From positions 868,001 through 932,000 of the forward strand of contig NZ_JAUFQO010000004.1 in assembly GCF_030409835.1 (NCBI RefSeq): 64,000 bases of DNA. Direction: 5' to 3'. Below, piece after piece: positions 42,891 through 53,152 of this stretch. This DNA is from Lutimonas halocynthiae (GTDB taxonomy: Bacteria > Bacteroidota > Bacteroidia > Flavobacteriales > Flavobacteriaceae). Below the pieces are notes generated by a model. It was not told the origin of the DNA, did no database searches, and saw nothing but the letters and a program-made list of their open reading frames with translations. The position numbers and the translations under genes were made by a program. Position 1 is the first letter of the stretch. Each line of letters begins with the position of its first letter.

Positions 42891-44012
42891 TTAATAATCC
42901 ATCATATCCATTGATCCATCAAACGAATCCATACTATCCATGCTATCCATTGCAGGATAATCATCCATCATTTCATATTCCACTTGTGGTTGCATTGCAG
43001 GCATTTCCTGTTCTTGCATATAATCCATTTGATCAACTGCTTCAAAACTATCATTCGAATGGTCTTGATAGTCATTCACATCTGGCTGTGAATTATATGG
43101 CTCAGCCTCATATTCAACATCATTCATATAGTCATCCATTGTGTCGATATCCATATCATCTAAATCAACTTCCAGGTCATAATCGTAGCTATCAATGGCT
43201 CCATCTAAATAACCCCAGTCATAAGCATAATCATCATAAGCATGAACATATATGTCAATATACCCGTAATAAAAACCTGGGTACCATCCTCCATAAGGAC
43301 CCCACCAGTAATGTGCTCCCCACATCCATCCATTGATCATATTCATGGCTGACATGGCAAAGAAAAATCCAGCTGAGTTATTGTGACAATGCGTAACCTG
43401 ATTTGATTTTTCACGAATCTTTTTCAGCTTCTTGATCATTTTTTTATTGTCTCCAACCTTGGCTTCCATTTCAGTCAATTTACCTTGCAAGGCTTTGTTC
43501 TGGGCTTTCACCTCTTCCAGCTTTTCCTTTTCCTTAGTACTAAGTACTTCGCCTTCTTTCATTCTTAGCCCTTCTTTACTGTAGTTTTCATACAACAGAT
43601 CAATCGCTTTTGATGCCTTATCGAGTCCATCTTTGACTCCTGCATCTTCTGCGCCCAACAATTCATAGGTAGTAATCACCTCTTCCTTTGCGGTAACCGT
43701 CTCTCCAAGAGCCTTGTGAAAGGCATCATCTTTTAGGAACATATAATTGTTCAATTTCTCAACAGCTGTATTCAGCTTTTTTACCGACGACCAGAATGGT
43801 GCCGATGCCTTATTGTTGCGTTTAAGGTTTGCATCTTTTGTAGACTGACCAGATTTTACGATAAATGCTACCGCCCTTTCTGTTTTCGTCACAAGTTCAT
43901 TCGCATTAACTTGTTTGTCATTATTATTAATTGGATTTGTTAAAGAAGATGCGCTTGCGTTAAAGAACATAAACAGCATCAATAGTGTCAGGGTTTTAAA
44001 TATTGTTTTCAT
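42891..44012 (-). CDS. hypothetical secreted protein with acidic Asp/Met/Tyr-rich tail
   Basis: 373 residues. Signal peptide to about SASS. Residues ~30-205 are helical with a coiled coil (KEKEKLEEVKAQNKALQGKLTEMEAKVGDNKK). An aromatic/glycine stretch, GWMWGAHYWWGPYGGWYPGFYYGY, at ~225-250 is followed by a ~120-residue tail made almost entirely of D, E, M, Y, S and Q, including the short repeat DSMDSMDS. Such a tail could bind metal ions or be disordered. No family recognised. It has its own terminator at 42823-42870. Confidence 0.82.
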   Translation of the reverse strand: MKTIFKTLTLLMLFMFFNASASSLTNPINNNDKQVNANELVTKTERAVAFIVKSGQSTKDANLKRNNKASAPFWSSVKKLNTAVEKLNNYMFLKDDAFHKALGETVTAKEEVITTYELLGAEDAGVKDGLDKASKAIDLLYENYSKEGLRMKEGEVLSTKEKEKLEEVKAQNKALQGKLTEMEAKVGDNKKMIKKLKKIREKSNQVTHCHNNSAGFFFAMSAMNMINGWMWGAHYWWGPYGGWYPGFYYGYIDIYVHAYDDYAYDWGYLDGAIDSYDYDLEVDLDDMDIDTMDDYMNDVEYEAEPYNSQPDVNDYQDHSNDSFEAVDQMDYMQEQEMPAMQPQVEYEMMDDYPAMDSMDSMDSFDGSMDMMDY

Positions 44013-44147
44013 AATAAAAGAGTTTTAAATTTTTACGTCTCTATTTAGAACAGTGCTTTTATTACTCTAAAACCCTAATTGAAATTAAAATTAAATAAAA
44101 ATCCTTTCCGATATCTACAGCCCCTCTGCTATTTTAGCGCTTAACAA

Positions 44148-44357
44148 GTGTCAGATTATCAATACTATGTTGGCGATTATAAAAATGACAAATATTTGCA
44201 TTCAATTAAACGAGAAGACAAAGAAATCACGTTAATTATCAATGAAGGAAATGAAAGCCCTACAGAGATCGGCATTACGCCAGTTAGCAACACTCTTTTC
44301 TATCTTAATGATGGTTTCGGATATTTCAATCTTATACTTGTTGATGAAAAAGATTAA
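44148..44357 (+). pseudogene. possible gene fragment or small gene
   Basis: A 69-codon frame with a GTG start whose translation looks protein-like (YYVGDYKNDKYLHSIKRED, TLFYLNDGFGYFNLILVDE) and recalls the C-terminal beta-domain of some hydrolases or lipocalin-like proteins. There is no signal peptide and no clear RBS, and a stop lies just upstream, so a remnant of a larger gene is more likely than an intact one. Confidence 0.35.
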
Positions 44358-44437
44358 GCTCATTAGTTTATGGGGGTGAAGATCCAAAATTTGAGGTATA
44401 TCAAAGAGTGAAATAAGCATGTCTCTCAATAAGCAAT

Positions 44438-44465
44438 AAAAAGAGAGCCTTTCGGCTCTCTTTTT
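44438..44465. terminator. bidirectional terminator
   Basis: AAAAAGAGAGCC pairs with GGCTCTCTTTTT around a TTTC loop, with A-runs and T-runs on both sides, so it can serve the minus-strand DUF1254 gene (ending 44477) and any plus-strand transcript. Confidence 0.88.
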
Positions 44466-44476
44466 GATGTATTTCT

Positions 44477-46015
44477 TTAGTCTACAAGCTCAAAATCACT
44501 TGGTCTCCAGGTTTTATCAAACCATGATTCTAAAGGGCCATAAAGTCTAAAAATGGTATTCCAACCTTTACCTGGAACGGTCTGTATCCAATTATTTTCC
44601 ATTCCCTTAGGTGCTTTAGGGCCTATATAAATGTCATATGAACCATCTTTATTTACCTCCAAGCCTTTTTTATTACTATCTATACCTGGTAGTGGGTTGT
44701 CAGTTTGAAGCATAGATCTTGTTTGGTTGTCATAAATCGTAAATGACCAGAAATCTTTCATGGGTGCATTGGCAGGAACGTTAACCTTATAGGTTTTATT
44801 ACCGTCAAACGTATTTCCATCTTTATCAGAATAGGCAACAGCATACTGTGATCCTTTTCCAATTAATTTGAGCGACATGGCCGGGGTAATACCTGTAGCA
44901 TAAAAATGGAAAGCACCTCTGGCATCAATTAGCCTGGCACCTTCGTATTCAAATAAATAACTTCTATAGGCCAAGGGGTTTATCCATTGGCTATTTTCGT
45001 ATAAGTACATATAGTCACTTCTAGGCTTCGCCATTTGTGTCCGTACGATAGCCGCTCCGATTTTAGAGGCCTCTTCCAAAATCTTTTGCATGCGTTCATC
45101 TGGCTTAAATTCTTTACCTTTTTCAATGCCAATAGCCGCGAGACTTCCCAGGATTTCCTTGCTTTCACCAAATGAAGGTTCTGCTTGTACCACAGCATTT
45201 ATCTCCTCGAAAATATCAGCATTCATTCTGTGGATGGTATTGTTAACTTTCCCAGACATATTCACAAAATTCATCGCTGGCGGATTGTCTTTTTGTGACA
45301 AAGGATATATTTTAAACGTGGCTTTGGTTGCATCAACGGCTGGTTTAGGACTTCCATCTTTCTGGAATCCTCTCCATATGACCCAATGACCATGCGTGTT
45401 GGTTCTCGCTACATGGTATCCTTCAGGAATCTCTCCTTCATAATCTGAAGGAACTATTAAAAACTTTCCTCCTTCTGACTTATCTGGGCCCAGACGGCCA
45501 AAATCAATTACATATTTAAACCAATGGTCATTAATAAAACCCAACACGTCTGGTGGCGTTTCAACTACCATGGGCTCATCGCCAACTTCTAACCAGGAAG
45601 CCATATAAACAGATGTCGTATTGGGGGTTAACCAAAAAGCTTTTGAGTCCATCAATTCTTCAAACAAAAGTGCTGTTTTATTTGCCGGACCAAACGCTTC
45701 AATACCTCTTTTAAGACCTTCCATCGAGGCAATATGGATGCCATTTACATAAGCATTTACAGCATTGTGTAAATCGACATAGTCATAAACCTTATCAGCC
45801 GTTTCAGGTAAAGGCACCCCATCGAAAAAATTCAATTCACCTAATGCGCTTGAATTCAAAGTGTTTGGCGTTGAAATTCCTTCAGGAGTTTCTGTAGTCA
45901 TTTTCATTTTTTTGGGAACTGCTGTTGCAGATCCGGATGTATTTTTTGTCTGCGCTGTAAAAACAGTTGTAAAAAGAAAAACAATTGCAGTTAAAAAGTA
46001 ATGTGCTTTTTTCAT
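44477..46015 (-). CDS. DUF1254/DUF1214 domain secreted protein
   Basis: 512 residues. Signal peptide to about FTAQ. The N-terminal half is DUF1254 (LPETADKVYDYVDLHNAVNAYVNG, TPNTTSVYMASWLEVGDEPMVVETPP, GFINDHWFKYVIDFGRLG, ARTNTHGHWVIWRGFQKDG) and the C-terminal half DUF1214 (FHFYATGITPAMSLKLIGKGSQYA, FWSFTIYDNQTRSML, WIQTVPGKGWNTIFRLYGPL). Function is not established. Periplasmic or surface. Single gene with a strong terminator. Confidence 0.92.
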   Translation of the reverse strand: MKKAHYFLTAIVFLFTTVFTAQTKNTSGSATAVPKKMKMTTETPEGISTPNTLNSSALGELNFFDGVPLPETADKVYDYVDLHNAVNAYVNGIHIASMEGLKRGIEAFGPANKTALLFEELMDSKAFWLTPNTTSVYMASWLEVGDEPMVVETPPDVLGFINDHWFKYVIDFGRLGPDKSEGGKFLIVPSDYEGEIPEGYHVARTNTHGHWVIWRGFQKDGSPKPAVDATKATFKIYPLSQKDNPPAMNFVNMSGKVNNTIHRMNADIFEEINAVVQAEPSFGESKEILGSLAAIGIEKGKEFKPDERMQKILEEASKIGAAIVRTQMAKPRSDYMYLYENSQWINPLAYRSYLFEYEGARLIDARGAFHFYATGITPAMSLKLIGKGSQYAVAYSDKDGNTFDGNKTYKVNVPANAPMKDFWSFTIYDNQTRSMLQTDNPLPGIDSNKKGLEVNKDGSYDIYIGPKAPKGMENNWIQTVPGKGWNTIFRLYGPLESWFDKTWRPSDFELVD

Positions 46016-46222
46016 ATAAAATTTGAATTAGTTATGTATCGGTGGTCTCGTCATGCTAAAATAAGATTTTTTCAGAAAACCTGGGGATAACTACAGTAAA
46101 TCAAATCTAAAGCCTCGCTTTCTACAATCCCCTAAAAGCCGCATCAATAAATAGGCAGGCTCCCATTCCAGGCTCTTTAACTTACCTTTAACATGTATTA
46201 AGAAATATTTATATGTCTTTTG

Positions 46223-46252
46223 TTGCATGTTCTAATTTTTATTGTACTTTTG
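46223..46252 (+). promoter_or_regulatory. Bacteroidota housekeeping promoter
   Basis: TTG (46223-46225), 19 bases, then TACTTTTG (46245-46252), matching the TTG-N19-TAnnTTTG consensus of the Bacteroidota primary sigma factor. Predicted transcript start is a few bases on, about 15-20 nt before the ATG at 46275. Confidence 0.85.
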
Positions 46253-46274
46253 CACGCTTAAAAAAAAACTATTT

Positions 46275-46670
46275 ATGAAAAATTTACTTAGAGTATTAGT
46301 GCTAGTATTAGCAGTTGGAACAGCAAGTTTAACTTCTTCATGTTCAGACGACGACAAAAACCCACCAGTAATAACTTTTCCTACTAACGGAAATCAGTAT
46401 GAAGTGACTGTTGGAGAAACTATTAACTTTTCTTTCATCGTTGTGGCTGAAGGCGGATATGCAAGCCATACTTTAGCAGCAACTGCCAACCAAGGTGTTA
46501 TTGCTGAGACTACTGGATTAATTGATAGCGGTACTGAAAATTTCACAATTACAGGAGCTTATACTGCTGGTGATGTTGCAGGACCAGATGGTATCAAACT
46601 TACCGTAAAAGACAATGAAGGTGCTGAATCAAGTGCTACCATTAATGTTGACATTTTAAGCGCTCAATAA
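46275..46670 (+). CDS. Ig-like lipoprotein
   Basis: 131 residues from the ATG at 46275, just downstream of the TAnnTTTG promoter; an in-frame start at 46242 lies inside that promoter and is ruled out. Lipobox TSSC (C23) with the SDDD linker. One Ig/PKD-like beta domain (PPVITFPTNGNQYEVTVGETINFSFIV ... GIKLTVKDNEGAESSATINVDI). Surface or periplasmic; role unknown. Terminator at 46711-46742. Confidence 0.88.
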   Translation: MKNLLRVLVLVLAVGTASLTSSCSDDDKNPPVITFPTNGNQYEVTVGETINFSFIVVAEGGYASHTLAATANQGVIAETTGLIDSGTENFTITGAYTAGDVAGPDGIKLTVKDNEGAESSATINVDILSAQ

Positions 46671-46710
46671 GACCTTTGAATTATAGCTTTTAGGCTTAAA
46701 TTATATTATA

Positions 46711-46742
46711 AATCCCAGAATAAAATTCTGGGATTTTTTTTT
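46711..46742 (+). terminator. Rho-independent terminator after the Ig-like lipoprotein gene
   Basis: AATCCCAGAAT pairs with ATTCTGGGATT, followed by a T-run. The remaining gap to 47129 (nearly 400 bp) holds no gene that I can support. Confidence 0.9.
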
Positions 46743-47129
46743 GCTTACAGTTCAATGAACCTGAAATTGATATACTCTAACGCATAAATGCTGGCTTCTA
46801 TTCTCTTTCATGAACTTCATCAGGAAGCTTCTGACATTATTTTACCAATGTGATCCATAACTTCCCTACTAGTTAAAGATTAGTGACCCGAGAGGTGTGG
46901 CAAAATGGCAAGAAGTAAATAGTATAAATCACTGAATTTTAGTCAAAAATTTAAACACTGTCACTCCTATTTTATATGATCAGGCATAACTTGTCTTCAT
47001 TTTCCTTATATTTAACAGGCAACAACCAACCTTATGACCCCCTTTTAAAAAAATTCTCTAAGAAATAGATGATGAAAAGTAGTTCTTGATTTTTCAAGAT
47101 AGACAGTCAAGGTATGAAACCATAGCAAC

Positions 47130-49103
47130 ATGAAGTTTAACAAGTTTTTAAAAGAATGCCATCAAAAAGAGGTCTTCAAAAAACTGTCATTGTATGTTGT
47201 TACAAGTTGGGTTATCATTCAGGTGTTCGCTACCATCTGGGAGCCTTTAGGGCTGCCAAAAGCATCCGTTACCGTATTACTCATCATTCTCTTGCTCGGT
47301 TTTCCAATTAATGTTTATCTCGTTTGGCGATTGGATCTGGCGAAGCAGGAACCACGTACCTTAAAGATTAATAAAAAAGGACAGGAAGTACCTGGAAAAT
47401 ACCAAAAAAGCAAATTTCAAAAGGCCTATTTCTCTGTATTATCTGTACTGAGCGTCGCTTTTATGGGAATTGTAATGGTGATTATCTATAATAATTTCAT
47501 AGGCTCAATTGACATACAAGAATTGGAAGTTTCTGATAAAATCGCAGTAGAAATCTTTGGCAACAATACTGGAGATCCTGAAAATGACATCATTGGAAAA
47601 ATGACTGCAGACTGGATTATTCACGGCATCTCAGAGAATAATATAGGGCAGGTAATTTCACAAAAAACAGTTGATGACTATGCCGGAATTGTGATGGCTG
47701 GCGTGAACCCGTCAAGAAGCAATAATTTACTGAAAGAGTATTTCAAACCCGGAAAAACAATCAGTGGAAATTTTTACCAAAAGGATGACAAACTCTTATT
47801 TCAAGGCTCGTTGATAGAAACCAATAACAACAACAAACAAATGTCGTTTAAACTGGTTGAATGTAATTCTGACAGCCCCTTAGACTGCATTGAACAACTA
47901 AAGCAACTCATTTTGGGTTACCTGGTGATGAATGAAAACCCGTTGTTAACTTTAGAATCTAACCCCCCAAAGTTTGATGCATACCAGCATGTCATCACAG
48001 CAAGAGCCAATGCAAAAGATAATGATTTTTATATCGATAGAATTGAAAAAGCCATTGCAGCAGATCCAGATTATTTTGAACCCAAATTACTTCAAATTGT
48101 TTTCTATTACAACCGACAAGATTACCATAAATCTGACTCCTTATTAGGTCAAATTAAACCCAATTCAAACACTACTTCCAGGCAATTAAACCTACTGTAC
48201 ATGTATACATCCCTGCTGAAAGGGGAGAACAGAAAAGTATACGATTACATTGCAAAGGAATACAGCTATAATAAATTTGACTTAGAAACGAACCAAAGTC
48301 TAATGGTCATCGCGTTGCAGTTCTTAAACCGGCCAGAACTGGTTGAAGGTATTTATACAGAAATCCCTTCTGGTAATTTGATCGTAGAAAATTGTTTGTT
48401 TTGTGAGTATCGAAATTATGTGATGTCATTGGCAGACATACAATTGAAAAGATATGATGAAGCAATAACGCTACTTGATGAAACGATGAAAAAAATAGAC
48501 GAGTTTTATTTGAACAAACCACTGGCTTCAGCCTTTATCAGATCAAATAAGCTTGCTGAACTAGACCAATTAATTACTGGCGTTGAACTCACAGCTGAGG
48601 CCGAAGAGCTTATTGAATTATATCTTTTTATCGGTAATGAATTTTTGCTGCAGCAAAACAGAGAAATGGCCAACAAGTATTTTAATAAGGTAATTCAGAC
48701 TGAGAAAGTGCAAAACAATTCACTTGCTGAAAGCTATTACCTGCTTGAAGATTATAAAAATGCCGAATTGCTTTTCAAAAAACTTCACGATGAGGATGCC
48801 ACTAATTTAACCTATATCTCTCGCCTGGCTTCATGCCTGGCCATGAATCAAAAAGCCGATAAAGGAGCACAAATGATCGCCAAAATGGACGCTTTAAGAG
48901 GAGATTTTCAGTATGGAGAAGTTGATTATTTAATCGCCCAATACTATGCGTTAACAGCAGATGAGGATAAGATGTTTCAGCATTTGTTAAAGTCTATTTC
49001 ACAGGGAAACTATTATACCATCTCATCATTTCAAAATGATGCACATTTTGTAAATTATTTGGACAATCCTAAATTCAACACCATTCTGACCTATTGGCAA
49101 TAG
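47130..49103 (+). CDS. TolB-like/TPR membrane protein
   Basis: 657 residues. The N-terminus FNKFLKECHQKEVFKKLSLYVVTSWVIIQVFATI plus a second hydrophobic segment (VTVLLIILLLGFPINVYLVW) matches the N-terminal module of TPR proteins often fused to adenylate cyclases or found beside them. A third helix follows (~105-125), then a TolB-N-like segment (VAVEIFGNNTGDPENDIIGKMTADWIIHGI) and several TPR units up to the end. No cyclase domain. The catalytic cyclase gene lies a short distance downstream. Confidence 0.8.
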   Translation: MKFNKFLKECHQKEVFKKLSLYVVTSWVIIQVFATIWEPLGLPKASVTVLLIILLLGFPINVYLVWRLDLAKQEPRTLKINKKGQEVPGKYQKSKFQKAYFSVLSVLSVAFMGIVMVIIYNNFIGSIDIQELEVSDKIAVEIFGNNTGDPENDIIGKMTADWIIHGISENNIGQVISQKTVDDYAGIVMAGVNPSRSNNLLKEYFKPGKTISGNFYQKDDKLLFQGSLIETNNNNKQMSFKLVECNSDSPLDCIEQLKQLILGYLVMNENPLLTLESNPPKFDAYQHVITARANAKDNDFYIDRIEKAIAADPDYFEPKLLQIVFYYNRQDYHKSDSLLGQIKPNSNTTSRQLNLLYMYTSLLKGENRKVYDYIAKEYSYNKFDLETNQSLMVIALQFLNRPELVEGIYTEIPSGNLIVENCLFCEYRNYVMSLADIQLKRYDEAITLLDETMKKIDEFYLNKPLASAFIRSNKLAELDQLITGVELTAEAEELIELYLFIGNEFLLQQNREMANKYFNKVIQTEKVQNNSLAESYYLLEDYKNAELLFKKLHDEDATNLTYISRLASCLAMNQKADKGAQMIAKMDALRGDFQYGEVDYLIAQYYALTADEDKMFQHLLKSISQGNYYTISSFQNDAHFVNYLDNPKFNTILTYWQ

Positions 49104-49280
49104 ATGCTAATTTATATAGCCCTTCTTCAGTAATAGTCTGAAAGAAATTTAGCTCGAAAAGAATAACAGACCCTTCGGATGGAATTATTGGCTATTCGTC
49201 CTAGTCCGTTAGATGAGATAATTGTAAGAACGTATATTCATACTAAGAAAATAATTAATTAACCAAACTAAACAATTAAT

Positions 49281-49706
49281 ATGGCAGACATTACAATAAC
49301 GCTGAATGTTACTACAGCTTCGCTACCTCTTACGCAAGCTAAAATAGATGCAGATCCCAGTGCTGTTTTTTTTACTCCTCTCGAATTGGTAAGTAATGAA
49401 GATTATAGCACTTCAGTGAACGTAGGAGACAAGGTCACATGGGGTGGACAAATGACAGCAGGATCCAGTGACATAGTTGATATAACCCAAATAAATCACA
49501 AGGGAAGGCCTGGGCACAATGTGTTTCAAACAAACCCAATTAACGGATCAGGTAACCCTGAAATAGTGGTTGGAACTGTGCAGGATGGGACAGCTGGACA
49601 AGATGAAACTTATACATTAAAATTTAAACTAAAGGGAACTGGTCCAACTTTCCATGTTGACCCAATAATTAAAGTAAGACCCGCAGGATCAGGAAGCGTT
49701 GAATAA
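49281..49706 (+). CDS. hypothetical beta-rich protein
   Basis: 141 residues, no signal peptide, rich in Thr, Val and Gly with alternating strands (MADITITLNVTTASLPLTQAKIDAD, GDKVTWGGQMTAGSSDIVDITQINHKG, FKLKGTGPTFHVDPIIKVRP). It could be a small beta-sandwich protein. No family recognised. It is 16 bp before the cyclase gene and probably in the same transcript. Confidence 0.7.
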   Translation: MADITITLNVTTASLPLTQAKIDADPSAVFFTPLELVSNEDYSTSVNVGDKVTWGGQMTAGSSDIVDITQINHKGRPGHNVFQTNPINGSGNPEIVVGTVQDGTAGQDETYTLKFKLKGTGPTFHVDPIIKVRPAGSGSVE

Positions 49707-49722
49707 TTCATACCTTTAAACT

Positions 49723-51606
49723 ATGTTGCTAAAAAAAATAGCCCATTATTTGATAATGGGCTTATTTTGTTTCACTGCCAATTTTTCAATGGCCCAAGAT
49801 CAAAGGGTTGCGGATAGTCTTGTTCATATTTATCAAGAAAACAAACTAGAAGGAATTGATAAATTGAAATTGCTTGACGAACTATCTTTTAACGAATTGA
49901 ATGATCAAATCTTGCAAATAAAATATGCTGATGAAATGATTGTGTTGGCAAAATTAAACAATGATTCTTTATTCTTATACAGAGGATATTATTCTAGAGG
50001 TGTTGGCTATCAGCGGCAGGGAGAATTAAATAAGGCCATAAGTGATTTCTTTAGGAGTCTTAAAATAGCGAATAATATTAAAAATAAAAACTCCATCGGT
50101 TGGGAGGGAACTTCTTATATGTCAATTGGAAGTGTTTATAATAATATGGGTAACCATGTTAATTCAGAAAAATACTATTCTATTGCAATCGAGAAAATAC
50201 GAATAACCAAGGATTCTATAAGTTTAGGCTCTGTTCTTTTAAATGCTGGGGACGCCTCTTTTAACAATAATCAATATGAGAAGGCATTGCAATATTTTGA
50301 AGAAGCAGGAATTATATTTGAGAATATTGGTTTCAAAATAGGTACGGCTTATAATTTAGGGAACATTGGGATGGTTTATGCCGAGCAAGGAAAAGATGTT
50401 ATTGCGGAGAAAAACATTAATGAAGCGATCTTAATCCTGGAAGAAATAAAAGACTATTATCCAATCTCAGTATACTTGACTTATATGTCAGAAATTTATC
50501 TAAGAAAGAAAGATTATATTACAGCATTTAATTATGCCGAAAGGAGCCTTGAACTGGCTCAAAAATACAATTTAATAGAACAGATCAGGGATGCGAACCA
50601 TAATCTTTTTGAACTGCATGAATTGACCGGAAACTATAAAGATTCTAATATTTTTTTAAAAAATTATTACATCTATAGAGATAGCATAGTTGACATTAAA
50701 ACAGTGGAAGAATTGGCTGATTTGAGAACTAAATATGAAATTGAACAAAACCAAAAAGAGGCGAATTTAAAAATAGCACAAAAACAGATCGAAGTCGACC
50801 TCCTAGACCAACAAAAAAAGAACCAACAACTGATTTCTCTGGCTATTGGGATTGGTCTTTTACTCATCATCATTGTTGCCATTGGCTTATACCGTAGAAA
50901 TAATTTTGTCAATAAAGCCAAATTGCTCGTTGAAAAGGAAAAGGAAAAATCAGATTCACTTTTGTTAAATATTCTACCTGAACAAACCGCCGAAGAGCTT
51001 AAATACAAGGGTAAAGTGCAAGCCAAACGCTTTGAGTCAGTCAGTGTTATGTTCACTGACTTCAAAGGATTTACACAAAACTCGGCCAACCTTTCTCCAG
51101 AAAAACTTGTTGAAAGTGTAAACTACTATTATTCAAAATTTGATGATATCATTGACAAGTATGGTCTCGAAAAGATCAAAACTATGGGAGACGCTTATAT
51201 GTGTGCCGGAGGGCTACCCTTTCCAACCAAAGACCATCCCATTCAGATGGTGGAGGCCGCTCTCGAAATAGCAGCGTTTGTAAATGAATCCAAAAAGACT
51301 GACCCAGATGCCATGAGCCGTTTTGACATCCGAATCGGCATCAATACAGGGCCGGTTGTAGCCGGTGTTGTGGGTAAAAAGAAATTTGCCTATGATATCT
51401 GGGGTGATACCGTGAACATTGCTTCACGCATGGAATCAAATTCTGAGCCCGGTAAAGTCAATATTTCAGACAACACTTATCAACTCATCAAAGACCAATA
51501 CCAATGTTCTTATAGAGGAGAAATAGACGCCAAAAACAAAGGTATGATGAAAATGTATTTTGTAGAAGGAATACTTCAAAATCAAACTTCAAATGCAGGG
51601 GTATGA
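49723..51606 (+). CDS. TPR-containing class III adenylate cyclase
   Basis: 627 residues. Signal peptide to about SMAQ, then TPR repeats at ~60-320 in the periplasm, a coiled coil, a single membrane helix at ~370-390, another coil, and a class III cyclase domain at ~435-615. Catalytic metal residues are D446 (VMFTDFKGFT) and D490 (KTMGDAYM). The purine-specifying positions are K486 and D558 (YDIWGDTVNIASRM), the adenine-type pair, so cAMP is the likely product; guanylate cyclases have Glu and Cys. The extracytoplasmic TPR part would sense a ligand and the cytosolic domain makes the messenger. Confidence 0.93.
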   Translation: MLLKKIAHYLIMGLFCFTANFSMAQDQRVADSLVHIYQENKLEGIDKLKLLDELSFNELNDQILQIKYADEMIVLAKLNNDSLFLYRGYYSRGVGYQRQGELNKAISDFFRSLKIANNIKNKNSIGWEGTSYMSIGSVYNNMGNHVNSEKYYSIAIEKIRITKDSISLGSVLLNAGDASFNNNQYEKALQYFEEAGIIFENIGFKIGTAYNLGNIGMVYAEQGKDVIAEKNINEAILILEEIKDYYPISVYLTYMSEIYLRKKDYITAFNYAERSLELAQKYNLIEQIRDANHNLFELHELTGNYKDSNIFLKNYYIYRDSIVDIKTVEELADLRTKYEIEQNQKEANLKIAQKQIEVDLLDQQKKNQQLISLAIGIGLLLIIIVAIGLYRRNNFVNKAKLLVEKEKEKSDSLLLNILPEQTAEELKYKGKVQAKRFESVSVMFTDFKGFTQNSANLSPEKLVESVNYYYSKFDDIIDKYGLEKIKTMGDAYMCAGGLPFPTKDHPIQMVEAALEIAAFVNESKKTDPDAMSRFDIRIGINTGPVVAGVVGKKKFAYDIWGDTVNIASRMESNSEPGKVNISDNTYQLIKDQYQCSYRGEIDAKNKGMMKMYFVEGILQNQTSNAGV

Positions 51607-51747
51607 TTCCTTTTTTTAGAGGACAAAGCCTCAAGAAAATACCTACTAGACATTTTTAGCGCATGGGCCCAGATGGCTTGCGATAGCATTATTAGTAATA
51701 ATCGACAAGGAGTTAGAAAAAAACTAATCCTGCTAAGAAACTGTCAT

Positions 51748-52509
51748 TTATTTCTTTCTCGGTTTGGCCGCATGCCTTTCTTTATTTTTTACAAAAATCA
51801 ACTTGTGCCTGCTTTTAGGATTTTCTCTTTGTTCTAAGTCAAAGCTTCCTATTGATTTAATCAAAGGTGTAAGCTTGTCAAATCCGTAATTTCTTGAATC
51901 AAAATTAGGTCGCTTCTTTTGCAAGAGACTTCCTACATCTCCTAAGAAAGCCCAACCATCCTCATCAGAAAGATCTGTGATCGAAGTGCTAATCAGGTTA
52001 ATTTCTTTTCTTGTTATTTTATCGACACTAGATTTAGCCGATTCTATGGTATCATCGTCTTTCTTCTCTGTTTGTTTTTTCAATACTTCGATATAAACAA
52101 ATTTATCACAGGCCACGATAAATGGATTCGGCGTTTTCTTTTCACCTATTCCAATGACCTGCATGCCAGCTTCCCTTAAGCGTGTTGCCAAACGGGTAAA
52201 ATCACTATCGCTTGACACCAGACAAAAACCATTTACCTTGCCGCTATACAAGATATCCATGGCATCAATGATCATCGCCGAATCCGTAGCGTTTTTACCG
52301 GTTGTATACCCATATTGTTGAATGGGCGTAATGGCATTTTCTAACAATAGGTTTTTCCATTTTGTCAGGTTGGGTTTGGTCCAGTCACCATAGATCCTCT
52401 TGATGGTTGGGTTTCCGTATTTTGTTATTTCTTCCATCATTTCCTTTACATGGGCAGATGGAATATTATCACCGTCTATAAGTACGGCTAAGTTTATATT
52501 TGTATTCAT
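51748..52509 (-). CDS. NYN-domain (LabA/DUF88) protein with OST-HTH domain
   Basis: 253 residues from the ATG at 52509; an in-frame ATG at 52521 is also possible. NYN domain with catalytic-type acidic residues: VLIDGDNIPSAHV, NATDSAMIIDAMDILYSG, CLVSSDSDFTRLATRLREAG. The C-terminal part (ISTSITDLSDEDGWAFLGDVGSLLQKKRPNFDSRNYGFDKL) is an OST-HTH/LOTUS RNA-binding domain. Such proteins are putative ribonucleases. The 630 bp after it (52522-53152) shows no gene or clear signal. Confidence 0.92.
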   Translation of the reverse strand: MNTNINLAVLIDGDNIPSAHVKEMMEEITKYGNPTIKRIYGDWTKPNLTKWKNLLLENAITPIQQYGYTTGKNATDSAMIIDAMDILYSGKVNGFCLVSSDSDFTRLATRLREAGMQVIGIGEKKTPNPFIVACDKFVYIEVLKKQTEKKDDDTIESAKSSVDKITRKEINLISTSITDLSDEDGWAFLGDVGSLLQKKRPNFDSRNYGFDKLTPLIKSIGSFDLEQRENPKSRHKLIFVKNKERHAAKPRKK

Positions 52510-53152
52510 TTTTTTGAGCATCCTTCGATGCTAAGTTTTAATTGTATGCAATGATTATATGATGCATATTGTATTTTTCTTTATCCTATAAAGCTAAGAA
52601 TTTGTAGGCAAGTAATATGCCCTTAAATCGTTAAAAATGCTAATATATTGCTCTAATTTTCTAATCTTTTCTTTGAAAATAGACATCCAGCGTTCTACCA
52701 GAATTAACACTCAGACCTGAAATTTATTCCTTAGCATTGCGGATAAATCTTATATAATAAACCCATTCAGTCTTAAAAATGTCTTTGGCAATTGGTTCTA
52801 ATATGATGTCTTCTAACCAGCGATGTTGATCAATTGATGTCAACTAAGATAGACAAATTCAACATAGAGAAATTAAGAGCAACATCTCAAGGCTGTTCTC
52901 ATTATAACCCAGAAATCAATTTATCAACATGTTGATTCGATAAATAAAAAGTAGGTTTCGGACAATAATTTGACCGTTTGGTCCTAATCTGCGAATTACT
53001 CATCCCAATAAAGATTAAATTCGGATCAATGATTCTAAGATAACAACACTTTTAAGCAGCTGTGCAAAAGGCTTTACAAAATTTACCATAAACTTCTAAG
53101 CACACGCCTGAAATGTCTTGTTATATGATTAACCAAATTAATAATTAAAACA

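Noticed and set aside
42911-43336. A 141-codon plus-strand frame rich in His and Tyr
   Set aside because: It is the antisense reading of the Asp/Met-rich tail of the minus-strand gene, a product of codon composition.
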